A stretch of DNA of 64,000 bases from an uncultured Collinsella sp. Its GTDB lineage: Bacteria; Actinomycetota; Coriobacteriia; Coriobacteriales; Coriobacteriaceae. Position 1 is the first letter of the stretch. Every line of letters starts with the position of its first letter. Location of the stretch: the NCBI GenBank assembly GCA_902465015.1, contig CABQLK010000003.1:11803-75802 (forward strand). Reading direction: 5' to 3'. Below, in pieces: positions 57,661-64,000 of the stretch. The notes under the pieces were generated by a model. The model had not been told where the DNA came from, did not search any database, and saw nothing but the letters and a program-made list of their open reading frames with translations. Made by a program: the position numbers and the translations under genes.

Positions 57661-59850
57661 ATGAAAAACATCCTGCACCTGTTTAAGCGCGATGTCCAAA
57701 ACGTGTCTCGCTCCGTGATTGGCTTGATTGTCGTGATGGGTCTCATTATCGTGCCGTGCCTGTACGCGTGGTTTAACATCGCCGGAAGCTGGGATCCGTA
57801 TGGCAACACCGGCAATCTCAAGATCGCCGTGGTCAACACCGACGAGGGCTACGAGAGCGATCTGATTCCCGTCGAGGTCAACGTGGGCGAAAACGTAACC
57901 TCCACCCTGCGCGGCAACGAGAACTTCGACTGGGTCGTCCTCAACGACCGCGATAAGGCGATTGAGGGCGTTAAGTCGGGCGCGTACTACGCTGCCGTCG
58001 TTATCCCTAAAACGTTTAGCGCCGACATGATGACGCTTTTCTCGACCGAGGTGAAGCACGCCGATATCGAGTTCTATGAGAATCAGAAGGCCAACGCCAT
58101 CGCGCAGATCGTGACTGAAAAGGGTTCGAGCGCCGTCCAGAGTCAGGTCAACGAGACCTTTACCAAGACCATCACGACCATCGGCCTTAAGACCGTGTCC
58201 AGCCTGCTCGACTATATGAGCACCGACCAGGTGAGCAACTTTATCGCCAATCTGTCCTCGACGCTGGGCGATTCGGTCCAGGACCTGCAGGACGTTCAGG
58301 CCAGTGCAACGTCGCTTGCGGGCATTTTGAGTTCTACGTCCGATTCACTGACATCGGCGGGCGGCATGCTCAAACAGTCCGGATCGACCGAGGAGTCGGT
58401 GAAGCAGCTCATGCAGCATGCCGAGAGCGGTATTGCCGATTCCGAGCAAGCGCTCAAGTCCGCCAGCGATGCAATCGATGCCGCTATTGATGGGAGCGCA
58501 GGTTCGTTCGATAACGTTTCTACCGAGCTCGCAAAGGCATTCGACGCTGCAAACCTGCATGTCAATCTTACGGTGCGTCAGCTCAACGATGGCGCAGCGT
58601 CACTCAAGAACCGTGCCGACGAGATTGATGCCACGGCGAATGAGCTCCGTAGTCTTGCTGGCCAGGTGAGTAACGATAAGCTCAAGGCAGGGCTTGAGGA
58701 CGCGGCTGCTGAGCTTGACAAAACCGCGGCGGAGTACCGCAACAATGCCAATGAGCTGACGAACATCGCGACGTCGCTCACGAACAGCATGGCCGAGGTC
58801 AACAGCTCGCGTGCCGAGGTCGACCAGGCCATCGCCGATGCCAAGGCGGGTATCTCGGGTGCCAAGTCCGACTACGATTCTACGTTCTCGGTTAAGGCCA
58901 AGGAACTCAAGAAGACCATCTCGGGCGTTTTGGATTCGCTGAACGGTATTTCGAACGATCTGGATAATGCTGTTGCCGGCCTGACCGACGCATCCGGTTC
59001 GCTGGCAAAGGGCCTCTCCAAGGCTGCAAAGCTGGTCAACAAGGCTTCTGATCAGCTGGGCGAGGCGTCGGACAAGATCAGTGCGTTTAAGGACGAGCTC
59101 GACGGCGCCTTGATGTCGGATGACCTCGCTACGATCAAGACGATGATCGGCAACGATCCCGAGGGTTTGGCCGTGTCGCTTTCCGGCCCCGTCGCGCTCG
59201 ACCGCAAACCGGTCTATCCGATCCGCAACTACGGTTCGGCCATGGCGCCGTTCTACACGATTCTGTCGCTCTGGGTCGGCTCGATCGTGCTGGCGGCCAT
59301 GATGAAGGTCTCGGTTGACGATGAGCTTATCAACGAGCTCATCCCCGTGCGCCTGCACGAGATCTACCTGGGTCGTTACCTGTTCTTTGGCGGTCTGGCT
59401 CTGCTGCAGGCAACGCTCGTGTGTGCGGGCGACATCCTGTTCTTTGGCATTCAGTGCGACAACCCGCTGCAGTTTGTGCTGGCTGGCTGGGTCGCGAGCC
59501 TCGTGTTCTCCAATATCGTCTACACGCTTACGGTGTCGTTTGGCGATATCGGCAAGGCGCTCGCTGTCGTGCTGTTGGTCATGCAGGTCGGTGGTTCGGG
59601 TGGCACATTCCCCATCGAGATGACCGGCCCCGTGTTCCAGGCAATCTATCCGTTCCTGCCGTTTACCCATGGCATCAACGCCATGCATGCCGCCATGGCT
59701 GGCGCCTACCATATGGAGTACTGGGTTGAACTGGGCATTCTGGCGAGCTATCTGATTCCGTCGCTGGCCCTGGGCGTCGTCTTCCGCCGTCCGGTCATCA
59801 AAGCCAACGACTGGATTATCGAAAAGCTGGAGGCAACTAAGTTGATCTAG
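57661..59850 (+). CDS. YhgE/Pip family membrane protein (second of two)
   Basis: A 729-aa paralogue beginning immediately after the first gene's TAA, with a full AAAGGAGGTGA ribosome site. The same layout appears: N-terminal span (VIGLIVVMGLIIVPCLYAWF), SWDPYGNTGNLKIAVVNTD, a long coiled-coil domain (about 180-490), then the ABC-2-like block of spans (about 530-715). It lacks the extra C-terminal module of the first. The pair probably forms a heteromeric membrane complex. Confidence 0.87.
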   Translation: MKNILHLFKRDVQNVSRSVIGLIVVMGLIIVPCLYAWFNIAGSWDPYGNTGNLKIAVVNTDEGYESDLIPVEVNVGENVTSTLRGNENFDWVVLNDRDKAIEGVKSGAYYAAVVIPKTFSADMMTLFSTEVKHADIEFYENQKANAIAQIVTEKGSSAVQSQVNETFTKTITTIGLKTVSSLLDYMSTDQVSNFIANLSSTLGDSVQDLQDVQASATSLAGILSSTSDSLTSAGGMLKQSGSTEESVKQLMQHAESGIADSEQALKSASDAIDAAIDGSAGSFDNVSTELAKAFDAANLHVNLTVRQLNDGAASLKNRADEIDATANELRSLAGQVSNDKLKAGLEDAAAELDKTAAEYRNNANELTNIATSLTNSMAEVNSSRAEVDQAIADAKAGISGAKSDYDSTFSVKAKELKKTISGVLDSLNGISNDLDNAVAGLTDASGSLAKGLSKAAKLVNKASDQLGEASDKISAFKDELDGALMSDDLATIKTMIGNDPEGLAVSLSGPVALDRKPVYPIRNYGSAMAPFYTILSLWVGSIVLAAMMKVSVDDELINELIPVRLHEIYLGRYLFFGGLALLQATLVCAGDILFFGIQCDNPLQFVLAGWVASLVFSNIVYTLTVSFGDIGKALAVVLLVMQVGGSGGTFPIEMTGPVFQAIYPFLPFTHGINAMHAAMAGAYHMEYWVELGILASYLIPSLALGVVFRRPVIKANDWIIEKLEATKLI

Positions 59851-59947
59851 TTCAGCCACGTAAACGCCGTCGGAACATCGAGGTCTTCCAGTTTGACACT
59901 TTATTATGCTGGATTGCGATGCAACGCTGGTTGTTGCTACAGTAGCG

Positions 59948-59980
59948 GGGCGTACCGGGGGTCCGGTGCGCCCTGTTTTT
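59948..59980 (+). terminator. Terminator or attenuator before the EamA gene
   Basis: GGGCGTACCGG (59948-59958) pairs with CCGGTGCGCCC (59963-59973, one G-U-type pair), followed by a T5 run. It ends the YhgE/Pip transcript. A promoter-like TTGCGA-N18-TACAGT just before it makes attenuation of the EamA gene possible. Confidence 0.75.
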
Positions 59981-60051
59981 ATTTGACCATGAGGCGGCAC
60001 GCAGCCATACGCGTGCGGACACCACGCCCAGTTTGAGTGTGAGGATGTTCC

Positions 60052-61035
60052 ATGGCCCAATACGCTGCCAACGAAATCGAAAACATGCCCGATAGCCCTG
60101 TGGCCCGTGAGGATTTGGGCGCGGGCGGTATTCCCCGGGGTGCCGGCGCACGCTCGCCGCTGTTCTGGAAAGTTCTGCTATTTTCGGTGGCGGTCATCTG
60201 GGGCTACTCCTTTACCACTATGAAGGGCGCGCTTGACACCATTCCGGTGTTCGAGCTGGTTTACGTTCGCTTTCTCCCGGCATCACTGGTTATGTTTGCC
60301 ATTTTCCATAAACGCATCATCGCTCATTTCAATGCCCGCAACCTGATCGTCGGGCTGGGCATGGGTGCGCTCATGTGGGGAGCATACGGACTGCAGACGA
60401 TCGGCCTGGCGCAGACCACGGCAGGCAAAAGCGCGTTTTTGACGGGCACGTACTGCATCTTGGTTCCGTTTGCGAGCTATGTCCTAAGCGGCGAAAAGCT
60501 TACCCGTTACAACTTGGGCGCCGCGTTGCTGTGCCTGGCGGGCATTGGCTTGGTGGCGCTCGATAGCGTCGAGTTCAATGCCGGCGATGCTATTACCTTG
60601 GGCGGTGCGATCTTCTTTGCCATCCAGATGGCGGTGACGGCCAAATACGGTCGCAAGATGGACATCAACGTCATCACGTTTTGGATGTTTGTGGGCAATG
60701 GCGTCTTGAGCTTGGCAACGTCGCTGCTATTCGAGACCCAAGCGCCCGCGTCCGTGTGGACGCCGAGCTTTATCGGCGTGATGGCCTTCCTCTCGGTGGG
60801 CTGCACGTGCGTGGCGCTGCTCATCCAAAACGTCGGCTTGGCGCACGTCCCGGCCTCGACGGGCTCATTACTCCTATCGATGGAGTCGCCTTCGGGTGTG
60901 CTGTTCTCGGTGCTGCTGATGGGGGAGGCGCTCACCTCGCGTCTGCTTGCCGGCTTCGCGCTCATCTTCCTGTCGATTATCTTGAGCGAGACGCATTTCG
61001 ATTTCTTGCGCCGAAAATCTCGCCCGCAATTGTAA
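60052..61035 (+). CDS. EamA/DMT family transporter
   Basis: A 327-aa ten-span permease made of two EamA repeats (residues about 45-170 and 185-315). Typical segments are IWGYSFTTMKGAL, YGLQTIGLAQTTAGKSAFLTGTYCILVPF in the first repeat and QNVGLAHVPASTGSLLLSMESPSGVLFSV in the second. Family members export amino acids and metabolites; the substrate cannot be told. ATG 60052 lacks a strong ribosome site (GAGGATGTTCC). Confidence 0.88.
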   Translation: MAQYAANEIENMPDSPVAREDLGAGGIPRGAGARSPLFWKVLLFSVAVIWGYSFTTMKGALDTIPVFELVYVRFLPASLVMFAIFHKRIIAHFNARNLIVGLGMGALMWGAYGLQTIGLAQTTAGKSAFLTGTYCILVPFASYVLSGEKLTRYNLGAALLCLAGIGLVALDSVEFNAGDAITLGGAIFFAIQMAVTAKYGRKMDINVITFWMFVGNGVLSLATSLLFETQAPASVWTPSFIGVMAFLSVGCTCVALLIQNVGLAHVPASTGSLLLSMESPSGVLFSVLLMGEALTSRLLAGFALIFLSIILSETHFDFLRRKSRPQL

Positions 61036-61047
61036 ACAACTTGTTGC

Positions 61048-61073
61048 GCCGCCCTCCCAGGGCGGCATTTTTT
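61048..61073 (+). terminator. Terminator after the EamA gene
   Basis: A perfect 8-bp stem GCCGCCCT/AGGGCGGC with a CCC loop, followed by A and T6. Confidence 0.9.
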
Positions 61074-61151
61074 ATGTCATGCCTTTACAGTTGTGCCTTG
61101 CACTTTACGCTATCAAAGTGCGTGCTGCAAAAACGTTACTGGAGGGCATCT

Positions 61152-62450
61152 ATGGCACCAGCTCTGTCCGATTTTCAACCGCAACCAGCGCCTCAGGCTA
61201 CCACGGCGGCGCAGACCGCTATCGGCGATGGCCTGGTCAAAGAAGCCCAGGCATTTGCCGATGAGCTCGCTGCGTGGCGACACGATCTACACCAGATGCC
61301 CGAGCTGGGTAATAGCCTCCCACAGACCTCTGCGTATATCCAAGCGCGCCTGACCGAGATGGACATCCCATTTGCCACGCTCGTTGATGGTTCCTGCGTC
61401 GTTGGCCTGATCGGTGCCGGTGCGGCCGCGGCCGCTCAGGGCAATGGCACGTGCAAGGACGAGCAGGCCGGAACGGTCGTCATGCTCCGAGGCGACATGG
61501 ATGCCCTGCCCGTTGTCGAGGAATCCGGCGAGCCCTTTGCATCCACCAATGGCTGCATGCATGCTTGCGGTCACGATATGCACGCGACGGCCCTGCTTGG
61601 TGCGGCGCGCCTGCTCAAGGCCCGCGAGGCCGAGCTCGTCGACGCCAATGCTACCGTCAAACTGCTGTTCCAGCCGGGCGAGGAGACCTTTGAGGGAGCA
61701 CGCGCTGCCATCGCCGACGGCCTGCTCGAGAACCCGTGTCCTCAGGCGGCTTTTGCCATGCACGTCAACAGCCAATCGCCGCTCGGCCTGGTGCTCTATG
61801 GGAGTCCGGCGCTCTCGGGCGTGTACGGTTTCCGCATCACGCTGCAGGGCAAGGGTGGCCATGGCTCGAGCCCCGAGATCTGCATCGACCCCATCACGGC
61901 CGGCGTCCATGTGCACCTGGCGCTTCAGGAGCTCATCTCCCGCGAGGTGCCGGCGGCCAAGGAAGTCGCACTTACCGTGGGTAAGTTCGCTGGCGGCTTG
62001 GCGGCCAACGTCATCCCCGACACCTGTGTGCTCGAGGGAACGCTGCGCGGCTTTGATGTTGAGCTCATGGCTCACCTAAAGACCCGCATCGCGGAGGTCG
62101 TTAACGGCGTGGCCGCAACGTATCGCACGCCGGCGACTATCGAGACGCTCTCGGATGTTCCCCCGCTCGTACTCGATGACGATATGACGCAGGCGTCGCT
62201 TGGCTACGTGGGCGCGGTGCTGCCCAAGGCCGCCTTCCTGCCGCTGTTCCACGCCATGGCGAGCGAGGACTTCGCGTTGATTTCGAGCGAGATCCCGAGT
62301 GCGTACTTTACCGTGGGCGCCGCTGTAACCGATACGGATGAGCATTTTGCTCAGCACCATCCCAAGGCGCGCTTTAACGATGCCGAGCTGCCGCTCGGTG
62401 CCGCAGCTTATACCGCTGTCGCTTTGGGCTACATCGCCGACCACCGATAG
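61152..62450 (+). CDS. M20 family amidohydrolase (hippurate/N-acyl amino acid hydrolase type)
   Basis: Zinc amidohydrolase of 432 aa that cleaves N-acyl or peptide amides. Metal ligands appear in MLRGDMDALP, ACGHDMHATALL and FQPGEETFEGA, then HVNSQSPLG and MASEDFAL. A dimerisation domain (about residues 215-330) starts near GFRITLQGKGGHGSSPE. ATG 61152 follows TGGAGGGC. The protein begins with an unusual Pro/Gln/Ala-rich stretch of about 20 residues. It is adjacent to an MFS permease 39 bp downstream, suggesting uptake and cleavage of the same substrate class. Confidence 0.88.
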   Translation: MAPALSDFQPQPAPQATTAAQTAIGDGLVKEAQAFADELAAWRHDLHQMPELGNSLPQTSAYIQARLTEMDIPFATLVDGSCVVGLIGAGAAAAAQGNGTCKDEQAGTVVMLRGDMDALPVVEESGEPFASTNGCMHACGHDMHATALLGAARLLKAREAELVDANATVKLLFQPGEETFEGARAAIADGLLENPCPQAAFAMHVNSQSPLGLVLYGSPALSGVYGFRITLQGKGGHGSSPEICIDPITAGVHVHLALQELISREVPAAKEVALTVGKFAGGLAANVIPDTCVLEGTLRGFDVELMAHLKTRIAEVVNGVAATYRTPATIETLSDVPPLVLDDDMTQASLGYVGAVLPKAAFLPLFHAMASEDFALISSEIPSAYFTVGAAVTDTDEHFAQHHPKARFNDAELPLGAAAYTAVALGYIADHR

Positions 62451-62489
62451 CACCCAATCTTGCTACTCGTTTGTTTAAAAAGGAGCGGT

Positions 62490-63794
62490 ATGTCCCAGCA
62501 ACGTAAGTTCTTCCCCGGCTGGCTCGTGGTGGCCTCCGGCTTTGTGATCATGGCCACGTGCTACACCATTTTCGTCAACTGCATGAGCCTGTTCCAGCCG
62601 CTCATCGTCAGCGACCTCGGGATCACGCTGGCGCAGTACAACATCTCCAACGCCATCTCCACCGTGGTGAGCGTTATCGGATCGCTTGTCATTGGCCATG
62701 TTGCCGATAAGGTAAGCGGCCGCGTTTTGGGTTCCCTCACTGTAATCGCCACCTCTGCCGTTCTTGCCGGGATGAGCTTTGTCGGTGAGCTGTGGCAGGT
62801 CTACGTGCTCTTTGCCGTCTCGGGGTGCTTTGCCGTCGCCTCGACCCGCCTGCTCATTAGCCTGGTGACCGCCAACTGGTTTACGGCCAAGCGAGGCCTT
62901 GCCATCTCCATCGCACTTTCGGGTTCGGGCTTTGGCGGCGCTATCCTGTCTCCCGTCGTGAGCTCGCTGATCGTGAGCGTTGGCTGGCGTTCCGCCTTCC
63001 TGGCGCTCGCGGTTATCTGCATGGTGGCGGCGCTGCCCATCACGGCCTATTCCTTCCGCACCAAGCCTTCCGAGATTGGCCTGAAGCCGCTCGGCGAGAA
63101 CCCGGGCGATCCGTCCGTATCGACAGCCGGTGACAAGGACGAGCACACGGCTCCTGAGGTTAACGTTGGCTGGTCTCGCATCAAGAAGAGCCCGGCGTTT
63201 TGGCTGCTTGTCGTCGCCTTCCTCTTTATGGGCCTCGTTAACGGCGCCATCTTGCCCAACCAGGTTACCAACATGACGAGCGTTACCGTCAACGGCGCCA
63301 AGATCGTTACGGGCGGTCACGATCCCATGTGGGCCGGTACGGTGCTTTCGGCCTACATGGTCACCGTCGTTATCGCCAAGATTTCGCTCGGTGCGATCTA
63401 TGACCGCTTTGGTCTGCGCTTCGGCAATATCCTTGGCTCCGTTGCGTGCATTATCGCCTGCGTTGCTCTGTGCTTCCCCGCAACCGACCTCGGCCCCATC
63501 GTGGCCGCTGTGAGCTTTGGTATCGGAACGTGCATGGGCACCATCACGCCTACCATTGCCGCGTCCAAGCAGTTTGGCATGGCCGACCTCGGCAAGGTCA
63601 CGGGCACCATTACCTCGCTCGAGATGGTCGGCGGCACCGTGGGTGCCATTGTCTCGGGTGTGCTGTTCGATGCCACGGGCTCCTTTGCGAGCGCCTGGAT
63701 TGTGTGCCTGGCGTGCTCCGTGGTCATGCTCGTGTTCCTGCTGGCATCCGAGCCCATCGCCGCCAAGCTGCGCGCGAGCGTGGCGGGAGAGTAG
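62490..63794 (+). CDS. Major facilitator superfamily permease (OFA-like)
   Basis: A 434-aa twelve-span transporter. The first span is GWLVVASGFVIMATCYTIFV, motif A-like GHVADKVSGRVLG is between spans 2 and 3, and a charged central loop (about residues 200-235) precedes the second half, which has SAYMVTVVIAKISLGAIYDR. It resembles monocarboxylate/oxalate-formate antiporter relatives. ATG 62490 with AAGGAG upstream. The likely partner is the M20 hydrolase. Confidence 0.87.
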   Translation: MSQQRKFFPGWLVVASGFVIMATCYTIFVNCMSLFQPLIVSDLGITLAQYNISNAISTVVSVIGSLVIGHVADKVSGRVLGSLTVIATSAVLAGMSFVGELWQVYVLFAVSGCFAVASTRLLISLVTANWFTAKRGLAISIALSGSGFGGAILSPVVSSLIVSVGWRSAFLALAVICMVAALPITAYSFRTKPSEIGLKPLGENPGDPSVSTAGDKDEHTAPEVNVGWSRIKKSPAFWLLVVAFLFMGLVNGAILPNQVTNMTSVTVNGAKIVTGGHDPMWAGTVLSAYMVTVVIAKISLGAIYDRFGLRFGNILGSVACIIACVALCFPATDLGPIVAAVSFGIGTCMGTITPTIAASKQFGMADLGKVTGTITSLEMVGGTVGAIVSGVLFDATGSFASAWIVCLACSVVMLVFLLASEPIAAKLRASVAGE

Positions 63795-63829
63795 ACGCCC
63801 TTCGCTCTTTGCTGTTCGCCCCGTTCTGT

Positions 63830-63893
63830 CCGTGGCTGCCCTGGAAGCCGAATGGATGCTCGTACCGTCATTCGGTTTCCAAGGCGGCCACGG
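63830..63893 (+). repeat. 25-bp imperfect inverted repeat after the MFS gene
   Basis: Arms 63830-63854 and 63869-63893 match at 22 of 25 positions, and the differences are G-U compatible, with a 14-nt loop. It may serve as the 3' end of the M20-MFS transcript. Confidence 0.65.
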
Positions 63894-63903
63894 GCCTACG
63901 AAA

Positions 63904-63967
63904 TGATCCGCTTTCCTCCGTCCCCAACAGATCACGTGATCCGAAGGGGACGGAGGAAAGCGGATCA
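63904..63967 (+). repeat. 22-bp perfect inverted repeat, REP-like
   Basis: Arms 63904-63925 and 63946-63967 are perfectly complementary. The arm shares the core GGGGACGGAGGAAA-CGGATCA with the repeat at 54609-54693, differing by one base. The rest of 63968-64000 shows nothing recognisable. Confidence 0.75.
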
Positions 63968-64000
63968 CAAACAGCGGCGGCGCGTCTGGCCGAACGAGCC

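Overview
The window is a 64-kb chromosomal segment of a high-GC Gram-positive bacterium. The gene set (Tad/Flp pilus operon ending in a DUF192 gene, ECF metal transporter, paired YhgE/Pip membrane proteins, VanRS-like and PhoBR-like systems, many palindromic intergenic repeats) fits an intestinal actinobacterium of the class Coriobacteriia, probably Collinsella-like. That placement is inference from gene content and base composition; no 16S rRNA gene is present. Almost everything is on the + strand. The minus-strand genes are an M32 carboxypeptidase, pyruvate kinase, a 57-residue membrane protein and a D,D-carboxypeptidase.

Layout. 1-7.2 kb: 3' part of a phosphoglucosamine mutase, M32 peptidase, and a T-box-controlled pheS-pheT operon. 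7.3-10.2 kb: an ECF metal transporter (CbiM/NikM-CbiQ-CbiO) behind a promoter carrying a NikR-like box. 10.3-17.4 kb: a phospholipase-C-like protein, pyruvate kinase, a Ca2+-type P-ATPase with a structured leader, and RsgA. 17.6-27.2 kb: a tightly overlapping 12-gene Tad pilus operon (cpaB, tadZ, tadA, tadB, tadC, two small pilins, TadE-like and Tad-domain proteins, DUF192), followed by a toxin-antitoxin-like pair. 27.9-34.1 kb: tRNA-Phe, a GH5-like protein lacking the usual acid/base residue, rsmI, metG, rsmA, tatD and tRNA-Leu. 34.7-38.7 kb: SPFH protein, rlmH, proC, serS. 38.8-42.6 kb: a gene with a LexA-like box, two identical tRNA-Arg(ACG) genes, a TPR protein whose 5' end is cut by an in-frame TAG, and tRNA-Ser(GCU). 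42.8-49.5 kb: D,D-carboxypeptidase divergent from a VanRS-like pair, then pstB with a PhoBR-like pair. 49.7-52.3 kb: the regulatory trio of capsule/EPS assembly (Wzz-like adaptor, CpsD kinase, CpsB phosphatase) and an acetyltransferase. 52.5-64 kb: htpG, two YhgE/Pip proteins, an EamA transporter, an M20 amidohydrolase and an MFS permease.

The most unusual signal is at the tRNA genes. Four of five tRNA genes are followed, just past their terminator, by an exact inverted copy (11-14 nt) of their own T-arm. In three of them (Phe, Leu, Arg) a GC-rich body of about 100 nt follows, and then a direct repeat of the tRNA 3' end, with most or all of the terminator, whose breakpoint lies inside the T-loop. 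The Leu and Arg bodies are 92/96 identical. A second strong candidate is the leader of the P-type ATPase, where two hairpin loops are complementary to downstream segments and one of these pairings covers the Shine-Dalgarno sequence.
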